DNA of 64,000 nt from Vibrio sagamiensis NBRC 104589 (GTDB taxonomy: Bacteria; Pseudomonadota; Gammaproteobacteria; Enterobacterales; Vibrionaceae). Below, piece by piece: positions 1-8,136 of the stretch. A model generated the notes under the pieces. That model was not told the DNA's origin and ran no database searches. It worked only from the letters and a program-made list of their open reading frames with translations. The translations under genes and the position numbers were made by a program. The number at the start of each line of letters is the position of its first letter. Position 1 is the stretch's first letter. Location of the stretch: NCBI RefSeq assembly GCF_007990935.1, contig NZ_BJXJ01000009.1:1-64000 (forward strand), in the 5' to 3' direction.

Positions 1-165
1 CCCCCTTTACACTGTAAAGTAACCAAAACGACGACGGTTGCTCGGTCGCTTAGTCTCTGTTTTAATACTGTGATCACCCATTCAGTTTGCCAAAATATGA
101 GTGGATTGGTGATGCGAAGGCAAAGCTCAATACAATTACTACAAAATATATCCAGCGAATCTTAT

Positions 166-621
166 CTAAAGGTCTTTAACCAAAAAGTATGTGGAATGCC
201 CTTTGGGAGTATCATGTAATTCTCCATATACGCGAAAGCCATTCTTTTCATAAAAAGGTTTTGCTTGAAAGGATAACGTTTCCGTTCGAATCTGAGTTAA
301 TCCCTTTTCTATTGCAAAACTTTCGAGTTGCTTAATGAGTGACGTTCCCACTCCTTTACCACGACACTCTTCTGACAGCCAAAGTAATTCTAAAACACAG
401 TAACTCCACATGACATTGGCTTGAGCTCCTCCGATAAATTCACCTTTATCGTTTTTAGCCGTAATAACAAATCGTCCACTTGACTCATATTCAGCATCAT
501 TGGGCAAAAATGGGGCATTAAATGAACGAATACCTTCACTGATCATATTTAATTCATCTTCTTTTGGTTGAGTGGATATTTCTATTATCAATTTAGGCTC
601 CAATCGAGAACGGTATGACAC
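166..621 (-). CDS. GNAT family N-acetyltransferase
   Basis: Small soluble GNAT-fold acetyltransferase that would move an acetyl group from acetyl-CoA to an unknown amine. The acetyl-CoA pyrophosphate loop is visible as RGKGVG at residues 87-92, preceded by the beta strand LELLWLSEE, and the C-terminal half has the usual FYEKNGF turn. Length 151 is normal for a single-domain GNAT. The start is uncertain: the frame opens at a GTG with poor ribosome-binding context, and the first ATG (residue 26, position 546) would cut into the conserved N-terminal strand, so a GTG or TTG start upstream is more likely. It stands alone on its strand with no clear partner. The substrate cannot be read from the sequence. 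Confidence 0.85.
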   Translation of the reverse strand: MSYRSRLEPKLIIEISTQPKEDELNMISEGIRSFNAPFLPNDAEYESSGRFVITAKNDKGEFIGGAQANVMWSYCVLELLWLSEECRGKGVGTSLIKQLESFAIEKGLTQIRTETLSFQAKPFYEKNGFRVYGELHDTPKGHSTYFLVKDL

Positions 622-854
622 CTAGGTATAGTGCCGTGAAATTTCGCTTATTTCAACTTAAAATCAGCAACTTATAGTGATAACCGTAAGGTAAGGTTAT
701 TTATATGTAAGAATGAAAACATATATAAACTTATGCAAATTTTTTCAATTACAGTTTTGATTAACTGATTATGAACCAACCTCTCATAAGTTATTCAGCA
801 TAGCATGTGCATAATTCTCCTAATCAAACACATTGATATCGGGAGCTTATGATT

Positions 855-1583
855 ATGAAACCGCTTAGTATTGTTATTATTACTCTTAATGAAGAAAGAA
901 AAATTGCTCGTCTCTTAGATGACTTAAGTCGTCAAACGTTTCAAAACTACGAAGTGATTATTGTTGACTCTAACAGTGACGATCATACTTGTGACGTCGC
1001 CGAAAAATACCGTACAGCTCTACCTGAATTGACCATTCATCGTATGGATAGTCGCGGTGTAAGCCTAGGTCGTAATACCGGAGTTAAATTAGCGCAACAT
1101 GAACGAATCTTGTTTTTAGATGCGGATGTCAGGCTGGATAAAGATTTTCTGGCAAAAGCAATCACAAAACTGACAAAAGAAAAACTTGAAATTGCTGGTA
1201 TTTACATGGGTTCGAAAAATCTTTCTAAGAGCCATAAAGCTGGCTATGGCCTATTCAATATTGGCTTATTTTGCACTCAATTCTTTTTCCCTACGGCTGT
1301 TGGTGCCTGCATATTTTCAACTAAGCGTGTTCATGATGAAATAGGCGGCTTTGATGAAGAGATCGTGTTATGTGAAGACTGCCATTACGTTAAAAAAGCC
1401 AGCAAAACTTGGCGTTTCAGACTGCTTCCAATGACATTTCAATTCGATCCTCGTCGCCTAGAGCAAGATGGATTGTACAAAACAGGCTTTACTTACCTAA
1501 AAGCAAATGTTCGCCGGTTCTTTTTCGGCGAAATGAGAAACAACGAAATTGAATACAAATTTGGTCATTACCAACAATCTTAA
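855..1583 (+). CDS. Family 2 glycosyltransferase
   Basis: Cytoplasmic or membrane-associated GT-A glycosyltransferase, about 242 residues. The N-terminus PLSIVIITLNEE is the classic GT2 opening strand, and a DAD nucleotide-sugar/metal motif lies near residues 89-91 (LFLDADV). A second acidic patch, GGFDEE and CED, follows near residue 165 where the acceptor-side aspartate usually sits. There are no long C-terminal membrane segments. The frame has ATG codons at 849 and 855. GGGAG at 841-845 is nine bases from the second but only three from the first, so 855 is preferred. A DedA-like membrane protein follows after 24 bp, suggesting co-transcription and a role in lipid-linked sugar or cell-envelope glycan metabolism. 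Donor and acceptor are unknown. Confidence 0.88.
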   Translation: MKPLSIVIITLNEERKIARLLDDLSRQTFQNYEVIIVDSNSDDHTCDVAEKYRTALPELTIHRMDSRGVSLGRNTGVKLAQHERILFLDADVRLDKDFLAKAITKLTKEKLEIAGIYMGSKNLSKSHKAGYGLFNIGLFCTQFFFPTAVGACIFSTKRVHDEIGGFDEEIVLCEDCHYVKKASKTWRFRLLPMTFQFDPRRLEQDGLYKTGFTYLKANVRRFFFGEMRNNEIEYKFGHYQQS

Positions 1584-1607
1584 TCTCTCGCAATATTAGG
1601 CATCGCT

Positions 1608-2081
1608 ATGTTGGATGAATTGGGCCTATTCCTAGGCTCTTTTTTTGATTCGCTCATTGGACCAAACATTTTTGTACCCGCTGAGCCTTTCTTGATAACA
1701 GCAGGTTACCAGTTTTATAAAGGAAACAGCCATGCCCTGATTGCTGTATTTTTAGGAGGGTTAATAGGAGATCAAATAAGCTTTTTTATTGGTCGGCATT
1801 ATGGTTGTTTTGCTCAAAGAAAAGTCTTACGCAGGTTTCCTAGCGCTCGTCGTACAATGGCAAGATGTCGTTTATTAATGAATCGTCACGCATGCAAGGT
1901 GATGACTTTTGCCCGTTTGCTTGGCCCCATCGCCTGGTTTGTCCCCTTTATGGCTGGGGTGAATCAAATTCGTTGGCAACAATTTTCTTTTTATGCTTTT
2001 ATTGGTTTAGTACTCGGTATAGGGCAGTTTATTGTTTGGGGCTATTTATTAGCCTCTGGCGTCAGCCATATCGATTGGTAA
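1608..2081 (+). CDS. Short DedA-family membrane protein
   Basis: DedA (SNARE-associated/VTT) integral membrane protein. DedA proteins move undecaprenyl phosphate or phospholipid across the inner membrane. The conserved core is present: the N-terminal re-entrant segment with an acidic residue (GPNIFVPAEPFLITAGYQF), the GGLIGDQISFFIGRHYG motif near residues 50-66, and the R-x-x-GP-x-x-WFVPFMAGV segment near residues 102-117, followed by a C-terminal transmembrane helix. At 157 residues it is shorter than typical DedA proteins (about 190-220), mainly at the C-terminus, but it ends naturally before a terminator and looks intact. Its position directly behind a GT2 gene suggests the pair acts on a lipid-linked sugar; that is inference. 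Confidence 0.82.
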   Translation: MLDELGLFLGSFFDSLIGPNIFVPAEPFLITAGYQFYKGNSHALIAVFLGGLIGDQISFFIGRHYGCFAQRKVLRRFPSARRTMARCRLLMNRHACKVMTFARLLGPIAWFVPFMAGVNQIRWQQFSFYAFIGLVLGIGQFIVWGYLLASGVSHIDW

Positions 2082-2097
2082 ATGATGATTTGAGTAT

Positions 2098-2155
2098 AAT
2101 AAAACCTCGAAGCTAATTACTTAAGTTACGCTCACCTAAGCTCCGAGGTTTTATT
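2098..2155. terminator. Bidirectional terminator between convergent genes
   Basis: AATAAAACCTCG at 2098-2109 pairs with CGAGGTTTTATT at 2144-2155, with the stem continuing into AGCT on both sides apart from one mismatch. T-rich flanks lie on both strands. It sits between the DedA gene (+) and the DUF2799 lipoprotein gene (-). Confidence 0.8.
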
Positions 2156-2157
2156 CA

Positions 2158-2898
2158 TTAGTAGCTCACTGACTCATACTCAAACATATCAGCAATATCC
2201 TTTATGCTTTTTAATGTGTTTTCAACGTATGACAGGCTTTTGTAAACAGATTCTTGCTGCGTAAGAGAGTCTAGACGTTCTCTTAATTTTATTCTCTGGC
2301 TATTAGATAAATAGCGGCTAGAGAGCTGTTTTGTGATCTTGGCTTTCTCGACCTGAATTTTGTGAAGCTCAAGTTCCTTTTCATATTTCCTTATTTTAAT
2401 ATCTAGTTCTTTAAGATCCCGCTTCGCTGACTTCAAATCATTCCGATATTCTTTTCTATCACTTTTACTTAATTCTTCATCTAGCAACAAATCTCTGTAA
2501 TGTTCAATTTTCTCTTCAATCGTTTCTCTTTTTGACTCAGCATTGGCTAAATTATAATATGGTTGATAACCAAATAAAAATGCATCAGAAAGATCAGCTG
2601 GACAAACATAGTTATAAGTTTTATTTAATTGACCAAATGATACTCCATTTTCATAAGTGCAAAAGGCTTTTAGACCTTCGTCTCGACCTTGATTATACGC
2701 TTTGACATCCATTTTCACCTTATACTCAGAGCAATCCTTTTTATAATCAGCAGCGTAGTTTTTTTTGCCACCTTGACCATCTGCGAGACCAAGCTGATAC
2801 CAGTCTCCAAGTAAGCACTCCTCCTGACTAATTGAGGCACAACCAGATAGGCTTCCTAATAAAATAGTAACTAGTGGCACAAAAAAGTACTTCTGCAT
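2158..2898 (-). CDS. DUF2799-type lipoprotein
   Basis: Predicted lipoprotein of 246 residues. The signal peptide ends in the lipobox LSGC, giving an N-terminal Cys in the mature protein. The N-terminal domain has GDWYQLGLADGQGG, a Y-x-x-D-C motif, and later FCTYENGVSFG and YNYVCP with paired cysteines, matching the DUF2799 pattern common in Vibrio and other gammaproteobacteria. Residues from about 120 onward are highly charged and Lys/Glu-rich and probably form a long coiled coil. An ATG exists five codons further upstream, but the ATG at 2898 starts directly at the signal peptide (MQKYFF). It is monocistronic. The family has no established function; an envelope role is inferred from the lipobox only. 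Confidence 0.8.
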   Translation of the reverse strand: MQKYFFVPLVTILLGSLSGCASISQEECLLGDWYQLGLADGQGGKKNYAADYKKDCSEYKVKMDVKAYNQGRDEGLKAFCTYENGVSFGQLNKTYNYVCPADLSDAFLFGYQPYYNLANAESKRETIEEKIEHYRDLLLDEELSKSDRKEYRNDLKSAKRDLKELDIKIRKYEKELELHKIQVEKAKITKQLSSRYLSNSQRIKLRERLDSLTQQESVYKSLSYVENTLKSIKDIADMFEYESVSY

Positions 2899-3253
2899 AA
2901 GATTTGATTCCATATTCTTGGTAAGTTTTAAGGTTTTACAAAGAGCCTATAATGCCGACTTTATATTCAACTTTCAAATAAATATCAATAAGTTAAATGA
3001 CTTATTGGTTAATTTACTTATATAGCGTAAATATAAAACACTGTTGAACACTAAATAATAATACTCTTTATTCGAACATTATTATTTAAATTTCATTTAC
3101 AAAACATGCCCTAATCTCTTCGCTGTTCACTTCTTCAGTTTCATTAGTCAAGCATCTTGAGGAGACTTGAGTATAATGCAGAAGGTGAGTGCTCCACTCA
3201 CCTTTTGAAAACTTATCACTGGGGATAGACATCCCTTTTATTCTAAACAAAAA
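2899..3253. other. Non-coding gap with hairpin and degenerate repeat
   Basis: AT-rich spacer between two leftward genes. It presumably holds the promoter of the DUF2799 lipoprotein. Positions 3147-3176 read AGCATCTTGAGG followed by ACTTGAGTATA, a degenerate copy of the right half of the dispersed repeat described elsewhere in this window. A strong hairpin follows at 3182-3204. No credible small gene was seen. Confidence 0.6.
3182..3204. terminator. Hairpin downstream of the yghU-like gene
   Basis: Perfect 10-bp stem, AAGGTGAGTG / CACTCACCTT, with a 3-base loop, about 50 bp past the stop of the leftward GST gene. The T-tract is weak on the minus strand, so it may act as a terminator or as an RNA-stabilising stem-loop. 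Confidence 0.55.
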
Positions 3254-4114
3254 TCACAATGGCTTTTTAGCTAATACGTTATCAATATCAGAAGGTTGGT
3301 GACGCTCTGCAACTTTTTCCCAGTCGTCACCCCATGTGCGGTTGATTATCGAGCCACGTTGAACTGGTTCACGTTGTTCAATCGCCTTAGCCCAACGCAT
3401 CACATTGGTATAACTCGCAACGTTGAGAAACTCAGCAGCATGGTAAAGACGACCTAAAACAAGATTTCCGTACCAGGTCCATGTTGCGATATCTGCAATA
3501 CTGTATTCATCACCAGCTAAATATGTATGGTCACCCAAACGTTTATCGAGCACATCTAACTGGCGTTTGGCTTCCATTGTAAAGCGATCAATTGGATATT
3601 CAAATTTCTCTGGCGCGTAAGCGTAAAAATGGCCAAACCCACCGCCTAAATAGGGTGCAGAACCCTGAAGCCAGAATAGCCAATTCATTGCTTCGACTCG
3701 CTTCAAAGGGTTTTTAGGTAAAAAGTGGTCAAATTTCTCAGCCAGATACAAAAGGATATTGCCGGATTCAAACACATTAACGACTTCTGCTCCTGAGCGG
3801 TCAACGAGTGCGGGGATCTTTGAGTTTGGGTTGACCGCTACAAAACCAGAACCAAATTGATCGCCATCACCAATTTTAATCAGATGCGCATCGTATTCAG
3901 CTTCTTTCACACCAGCCGCTAATAGTTCCTCAAACATAATGGTTACTTTTTGCCCATTGGGTGTCCCCATCGAGTAAAGTTGAAATGGGTGAATACCAAT
4001 AGGAAGTGTTTGCTCGTGGCGTGCCCCAGAGTCAGGACGGTTCAACGTCGACCCTTGACTGCCATTTGCGCTGTCGTATGCCCATACTTTTGCTGGTATG
4101 TATTGATTATCCAT
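3254..4114 (-). CDS. yghU: YghU-like glutathione S-transferase / disulfide reductase
   Basis: Soluble GST-fold protein of 286 residues, close to the usual length of the YghU (Nu-class) group. These enzymes bind two glutathione molecules and show glutathione disulfide-bond reductase activity. Features seen: a long N-terminal extension (ANGSQGSTLNRPDSGARHE) typical of YghU, the thioredoxin-like start FQLYSMGTPNGQKVTIMFEEL near residue 43, N-S-K-I-P-A-L-V-D near residue 97, ESGNILLYLAEKF near residue 115, and an alpha-helical C-terminal domain with YSIADIATWTWYG. The ATG at 4114 fits the family start. It is transcribed alone with a hairpin behind it. The assignment to this group is secure; the physiological substrate is not known. 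Confidence 0.92.
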   Translation of the reverse strand: MDNQYIPAKVWAYDSANGSQGSTLNRPDSGARHEQTLPIGIHPFQLYSMGTPNGQKVTIMFEELLAAGVKEAEYDAHLIKIGDGDQFGSGFVAVNPNSKIPALVDRSGAEVVNVFESGNILLYLAEKFDHFLPKNPLKRVEAMNWLFWLQGSAPYLGGGFGHFYAYAPEKFEYPIDRFTMEAKRQLDVLDKRLGDHTYLAGDEYSIADIATWTWYGNLVLGRLYHAAEFLNVASYTNVMRWAKAIEQREPVQRGSIINRTWGDDWEKVAERHQPSDIDNVLAKKPL

Positions 4115-4207
4115 TGTTATCCCTTATCTCGTTTGAATTTCATTCGCTCAAAATTGTACATTACACTTGGCTAAGAGTCATGAGGTCTAATTTAGCAAAT
4201 AAAAAGC

Positions 4208-4267
4208 TTATACCCAAGAAACCACAAGATACTTGGCCATATACCTAAGTATCTTGGGTATGGGTAT
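4208..4267. repeat. Dispersed palindromic repeat, double copy
   Basis: TATACCCAAG is followed by CACAAGATACTTGG, then ATACCTAAGTATCTTGGGTATGG. The arms pair in two alternative ways, as if two short copies were joined. It lies in the promoter-side gap of the yghU-like gene. The same termini recur at many other intergenic sites in this window. Confidence 0.7.
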
Positions 4268-4633
4268 AATGAAAGTCCACTAACCGACTAACAAAAAGTC
4301 ACTGTAGGTTTCGAGAACGTCAAGCATTGCTTTGATGTCATTTTCATCGCGAACAATAGAATAATGATCACCCGAGAGTTGATGTCATTTTTGAGTGAAT
4401 CCATTCATTCTAAGGCGAAACATAAGCTCATTTATTCCATACACAAGTAACTCGCGATATACTTGTAAACAGCATCTCACAATATTGCCGTTTTAATGAG
4501 CGTCAATACAAAAATAAACTTACACAAGACATTATCTTTTTTTTTATTTTTACTTTGTTGATGACTCAATCTTTGCACTCGGCCAGGGTAAAGAATGGAA
4601 GTTATAATTAAATTAATTATATCACTTAGGTGA

Positions 4634-4661
4634 AAAATGAGGTGCCTCGATGAGCACCTCA
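4634..4661 (-). terminator. Rho-independent terminator of the LysE gene
   Basis: On the minus strand an 8-bp stem, TGAGGTGC / GCACCTCA, is followed directly by TTTTT. It lies about 80 bp past the stop of the LysE-family gene. Confidence 0.8.
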
Positions 4662-4739
4662 CATTAAATGTTTATTTTATTAGTTTTTTACCGCAACAGC
4701 CTCTGATGCTTGGTTCTAAACGAGATAACTTGGGTACAA

Positions 4740-5357
4740 TTACAGAATACCCAAATTTTGCAACATAATCGTTGTACTAAGTGAGATTAACGCAACGCCA
4801 GATAGCCTTTCAATCCAGTGGGAAACAGCATAAAGTTTTTTTCTTAGAACAGCCGATGAAAAGAACATCGCCACACACCCAAACCAAAGTAGCTGAACAG
4901 AAGATAAAATAACCCCATAGGAAACATATTGTTCTACGGTTAAATCATGATCAATATACTGACTCAACAAAGCTAAAATAAAGATCACAATTTTGGGATT
5001 TAAGACATCGGTAATAAAACCACTCAGAAATGATTTCCATGGCGTAATCCCCTCTTTAGTCGCTGTAACATCAGGATCAACATCCGCTTTCTTTGCTCTT
5101 AGGCAATTAACTCCCAAATAAAGGAGATATGCAGCTCCAATATAACCAATAACCAGCAGAAAAGTAGAAGAATGATCAGTAAACCAACGCAACCCAGGTA
5201 ACAAATAAGAGGCATGGAAAGCCATTCCTAGTGACAACCCTAATGCGGTCGTCAATCCGCATAATCTTGAACCAAAAAGGCTATTACGTACAGTAATCAC
5301 GAAGCTTGCTCCCGGTACCATAGAACCAAGTAGAGCGATAAAAAATAACGATATCAT
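4740..5357 (-). CDS. LysE/RhtB-family amino-acid exporter
   Basis: Inner-membrane exporter of about 205 residues with six predicted hydrophobic segments. The N-terminus carries the family signature LLGSMVPGASFVITVRNSLFGSRLCGL, and FITDVLNPKIVIFILALLSQY near residue 115 is the conserved NPK element of the second half. LysE/RhtB proteins export basic or neutral amino acids and related compounds by proton exchange; the substrate here is unknown. The ATG at 5357 is preferred over a TTG five codons upstream, although neither has a clear Shine-Dalgarno. A TATAAT-like box lies at 5384-5389 on the minus strand. It is monocistronic with its own terminator. Confidence 0.88.
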   Translation of the reverse strand: MISLFFIALLGSMVPGASFVITVRNSLFGSRLCGLTTALGLSLGMAFHASYLLPGLRWFTDHSSTFLLVIGYIGAAYLLYLGVNCLRAKKADVDPDVTATKEGITPWKSFLSGFITDVLNPKIVIFILALLSQYIDHDLTVEQYVSYGVILSSVQLLWFGCVAMFFSSAVLRKKLYAVSHWIERLSGVALISLSTTIMLQNLGIL

Positions 5358-5700
5358 ATTAGTAGTAATCAAAATTAGATTTTATTATAAGATCATGAAT
5401 AATAAAATAAATTAGCATTAATTACCATTTTGTTTTTGTCTGTGTTAGGGATGCCCAGTAACCTCAAGATGCTGAACTCTGAACGACATCACTGCGCTGT
5501 ATCTAAATGACCAAACACCAAGTATTACCGCAAAAAACCAATTAAAAGCTGACTTATTATCAAATTATTTTTGACAATAAATCAAATGAGCGGCCGTTTG
5601 TTAATTCGAGTAATACCGTTAATATCTACAGTATCTACCCAAGTGACTTAAAGATACTTGGCAATATGTCATTCATCGATTTTTAGTTTTGGAGACCATC
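5358..5700. other. Divergent promoter region with two repeat copies
   Basis: About 340 bp between the leftward LysE gene and the rightward nitroreductase. It contains a partial dispersed repeat at 5451-5500 (GCCCAGTAACCTCAAGATGC and on) and a short copy at 5636-5666 just upstream of the nitroreductase ribosome-binding site. No small gene was seen. Confidence 0.6.
5636..5666. repeat. Short copy of the dispersed palindrome
   Basis: TACCCAAGTGACTTAAAGATACTTGGCA: left arm CCCAAGT, right arm ACTTGG. It lies about 25 bp ahead of the nitroreductase ribosome-binding site, so it would be transcribed into, or overlap, the leader. Confidence 0.6.
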
Positions 5701-6357
5701 ATGACTCATCCAATCATTGCTGATTTAGAACACCGTTACACTGCCAAACGCTACGATCCAAGTAAACGTATTCCTCAACAAGATCTTGAGGTTCTCTATG
5801 AAGCGATGCGTCTCTCCGCCTCTTCCATTAACTCACAACCTTGGAAGTTTATTGTTATTGAAAGTGATGAAGCAAAACAACGTATGCACGATACTTTCGC
5901 CAACATGCATCAGTTCAATCAACCTCATGTCAAAGCAGCATCGCACGTTATTTTATTTGCTCATAAACCTAACTACACACGCAATGACTATGCGAAAGTG
6001 GTCGATAAAGGTATTAAAGACGGTCGAACTCCCTTAGAACAACGTGAACAAGCTTTTGGTCCTTTTGCATTTGCAGAGCTAAATACTGATATAAATGGTG
6101 ATAATTCAGCATGGACAAAAGCTCAAACTTACCTTGCACTGGGCAATACGCTGCATGTATTGGCGCGTTTAGGCATTGACTCAACCACAATGGAAGGCAT
6201 TGATATCGATTTAGTCAACCAAGAGTTTGAGCAAGAGTTAGATGGGTATCAATGTGATGTAGCACTGGCTATTGGATATCATCATCAGCAAGAAGACTAC
6301 AATGCAAGTTTGCCAAAGTCACGTTTGGCACGAGAAGAGATATTAGCTGTTTTATAA
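5701..6357 (+). CDS. NfsB-type FMN nitroreductase
   Basis: Cytoplasmic FMN-dependent NAD(P)H oxidoreductase of about 218 residues, the usual length for the NfsB/FRase I group, working as a homodimer. Visible motifs are HRYTAKRYDPSKRIP near the start, LRLSASSINSQPWKFIVIES-type FMN binding (here AMRLSASSINSQPWKF, residues 34-49), and the C-terminal PKSRLAREE tail. The ATG at 5701 has GGAG eight bases upstream; the in-frame TTG at 5689 precedes that site and is rejected. It may reduce quinones, nitroaromatics or flavins; substrate not determinable. A hairpin terminator follows immediately. Convergent to a LysR gene. Confidence 0.9.
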   Translation: MTHPIIADLEHRYTAKRYDPSKRIPQQDLEVLYEAMRLSASSINSQPWKFIVIESDEAKQRMHDTFANMHQFNQPHVKAASHVILFAHKPNYTRNDYAKVVDKGIKDGRTPLEQREQAFGPFAFAELNTDINGDNSAWTKAQTYLALGNTLHVLARLGIDSTTMEGIDIDLVNQEFEQELDGYQCDVALAIGYHHQQEDYNASLPKSRLAREEILAVL

Positions 6358-6369
6358 TCTTTTTAGTTA

Positions 6370-6390
6370 GGGGCATGTTAATGCCCCTTT
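6370..6390 (+). terminator. Terminator of the nitroreductase gene
   Basis: GGGGCAT, 4-base loop, ATGCCCC, then TTT, starting 12 bp after the stop codon. Confidence 0.8.
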
Positions 6391-6421
6391 CATTAATGTA
6401 TACCATTGTTCTAAAAATACT

Positions 6422-6496
6422 TATACCAAATTGACCTCAAAATACTTGATTAAGAGCGAGGCCACTGCGTCATATTCTGCAAGATGAATTTGGTGC
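6422..6496. repeat. Dispersed repeat, longer form
   Basis: Begins TATACCAAATTGACCTCAAAAT, continues with GATTAAGAGCGAGGCCACTGCG and ends GATGAATTTGGTGCCC. The middle GAGCGAGGxCACTG block is shared with the copies at 5451, 51093 and 58197. It sits between the convergent nitroreductase and LysR genes. Confidence 0.65.
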
Positions 6497-6504
6497 CCAA
6501 CCCT

Positions 6505-7440
6505 CTATTCAAACACACTCTTTTCAATCAGCCCTTTATTTGCCAATTGCAACAAAATCTCTTGTGTATTACGCCTAAAGCTGTCCCTGAGTATTCTCAT
6601 CGCTGGTGTAATCAATTGCCTACTTGGGCATATTAACCATAGTTCTGTCGGTGTGGGTTTAAACTCTGGCATCACACTAACAACTCTACCAGACAATAAA
6701 TCAGCTGACATATCCAAACAAGATTTCATAGCTAACCCTTTGCCCTCTACGCACCATCGTCGAACCAAGTCGCTGTCATTGGAAGCTCGATTGCCTTTGA
6801 GCTTTATTTTGTAATCTTGTTCACCATCGTTAAACCCCCATACATCATGAAGCATATCATGCATTTGATAGAAAAGAGGATTATGTGCTGTTAGGTCTTT
6901 AGGGTGACAAGGCATACCATACCTTTTTAGATACTCAGGACTGGCACACAATAGTCTGGGGACATTACACACTTTAAATCCATAGATATTCGAATCCGTC
7001 GGGGAGCCATAGCGCAATGCCATATCTACTGAATCGCGGTAAAAATCAATTCGACTATCTCCGACACTGACTCTTAATGAAACTTTAGGGTTAGCGTCCA
7101 TAAAATCATCAAGCCAACGGCTAGCGAGATTTCTTCCAAGATCAGATGGAATGGTTATTCTTAACTCACCATCGATAATGTCTAAATCATCGTGCAAGTT
7201 TTGTTTGGCTTGTTCAAGTGCCAGTAAGGCCGCTTCACATTGTGGTAAATATCGTTCTCCGGCATGAGAAAGACGAAGGTGACGAGTCGTTCTTACAAAT
7301 AACTCAACACCCAACGATTTCTCCACTCTTTTAACTGCCGCACTGGCCGTTGCCGCATGCATATCTAAATGAGTCGCGGCTCCTGTAATACTTCGGCATT
7401 CGGCGACTTTAACCACGACTTGAAGATCTTCGAGTAACAT
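6505..7440 (-). CDS. LysR-family transcriptional regulator
   Basis: DNA-binding regulator of 311 residues. The N-terminal winged helix-turn-helix is clear (LEDLQVVVKVAECRSITGAATHLDMHAATASAAVKRVEKSLGVELFVRTTRHL, read in segments across residues 3-55), followed by a periplasmic-binding-like effector domain from about residue 90 with the ELRITIPSDLG strand. It belongs to the CrgA-like group in appearance. The start ATG at 7440 fits the family. It lies 24 bp behind a small uncharacterised gene on the same strand, so the two are probably co-transcribed. Effector and targets are unknown; the convergent nitroreductase is an obvious but untested candidate. Confidence 0.9.
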   Translation of the reverse strand: MLLEDLQVVVKVAECRSITGAATHLDMHAATASAAVKRVEKSLGVELFVRTTRHLRLSHAGERYLPQCEAALLALEQAKQNLHDDLDIIDGELRITIPSDLGRNLASRWLDDFMDANPKVSLRVSVGDSRIDFYRDSVDMALRYGSPTDSNIYGFKVCNVPRLLCASPEYLKRYGMPCHPKDLTAHNPLFYQMHDMLHDVWGFNDGEQDYKIKLKGNRASNDSDLVRRWCVEGKGLAMKSCLDMSADLLSGRVVSVMPEFKPTPTELWLICPSRQLITPAMRILRDSFRRNTQEILLQLANKGLIEKSVFE

Positions 7441-7464
7441 TTTATGTCTCCGCCTTTACCTTTT

Positions 7465-7923
7465 TTAGGCTTCCCCATTCTCATTGGCACTGATCTCAGC
7501 ATAGGTGTGTAGCAAGTCGGTTAACCTTTTCACCCAAGCAAAAACATCAATGGGAGCCTCTGCTAAGATCTTTTCAACTTGTGCGCAATGTGCTTCGAGA
7601 GTAATCGATTCTTCTAGGTTAAATGAGATAGCATAAAAGTGCCAAAGCACTAATCGAGTCATCCTCTCACTGTTTTGTTTTGCATTTTCTGATTCATCAA
7701 ACGCTTGCTGTATCTCGCTTAAAGCGATTGCTGTCATTCGCAGCATGGCATCAAGTCGTGCAGATAACATTCGGTCTTCACTATCCACTTCTTCTTGCTC
7801 GAAGGTAAATAGTTCATTCATCACATCTTCTGGAACCATTTTGCTGATCATACGAGCACTGAACTCTTCTAATTCGTGGCGCGGCATAGTTACAAGACAT
7901 TCGAAGGTGTAATCACGAAGCAT
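7465..7923 (-). CDS. Uncharacterised helical protein upstream of LysR gene
   Basis: 152-residue soluble, acidic, almost wholly alpha-helical protein with no signal peptide or membrane segment. It has no motif I recognise. Residues 23-60 are rich in Met, Glu and Asp (ARMISKMVPEDVMNELF), and the C-terminal half contains several Cys and Trp residues without a metal-binding spacing. It precedes the LysR gene by 24 bp on the same strand and so may share its transcript. Codon use looks like the neighbours. A dispersed repeat copy lies just upstream. Real gene by length, start context and operon position; function unknown. Confidence 0.7.
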   Translation of the reverse strand: MLRDYTFECLVTMPRHELEEFSARMISKMVPEDVMNELFTFEQEEVDSEDRMLSARLDAMLRMTAIALSEIQQAFDESENAKQNSERMTRLVLWHFYAISFNLEESITLEAHCAQVEKILAEAPIDVFAWVKRLTDLLHTYAEISANENGEA

Positions 7924-7954
7924 AAAATCACTCTACATTAGTTATCAAGGATAG

Positions 7955-7985
7955 ATACCCAAGTAATTTCAAGATGCTTAGGTAT
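7955..7985. repeat. Dispersed palindrome, 31-bp form
   Basis: ATACCCAAGT, a 10-12 base centre (AATTTCAAGATG), then CTTAGGTAT. Arms are nearly perfect inverted repeats. Upstream of the 152-residue helical protein gene. Confidence 0.75.
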
Positions 7986-8034
7986 ATAAATCATTTTAAG
8001 GACTATAAACTCAATTACCAATGATTATTTTTAT

Positions 8035-8133
8035 AGGTATCTTGAGGTGGCTGGGTATGAGTGTCTTGATGTGGATAGATATACCCACGTGCTCTGACTT
8101 TTAATCAAGCATCGTGAAGTCACTTGGCTATAG
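8035..8133. repeat. Dispersed repeat, degenerate compound copy
   Basis: Contains GGTATCTTGAGGTGGCTGGGTAT, then GATATACCCACGTGCTCTGA, then TCAAGCATCGTGAAGTCACTTGG. These are right-half, left-half and right-half pieces of the consensus in a row, ending just before the stop of the AraC gene. Confidence 0.65.
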
Positions 8134-8136
8134 ACA

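Larger units (their letters stand above)
4115..4739. other. Intergenic region with dispersed repeat and terminator
   Basis: 625 bp without a credible gene. Positions 4208-4267 hold a copy of the dispersed ATACCC/GGGTAT palindrome. A rho-independent terminator for the downstream LysE gene lies at 4634-4661. Near 4705-4738 (GATGCTTGG, then ATAACTTGGGTAC) is a degenerate half-copy of the repeat. The rest is AT-rich with no recognisable signal. Confidence 0.6.

Noticed and set aside
66..179. Open frame at the left edge that looks like a protein C-terminus (ends K-Y-I-Q-R-I-L-S-K-G-L)
   Set aside because: Only 37 codons, no start or family recognised, and it overlaps the GNAT gene end. Could be a transposase remnant but not supportable.
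4477..4662. 61-codon leftward open frame
   Set aside because: No ribosome-binding site, basic low-complexity product, overlaps the LysE terminator.
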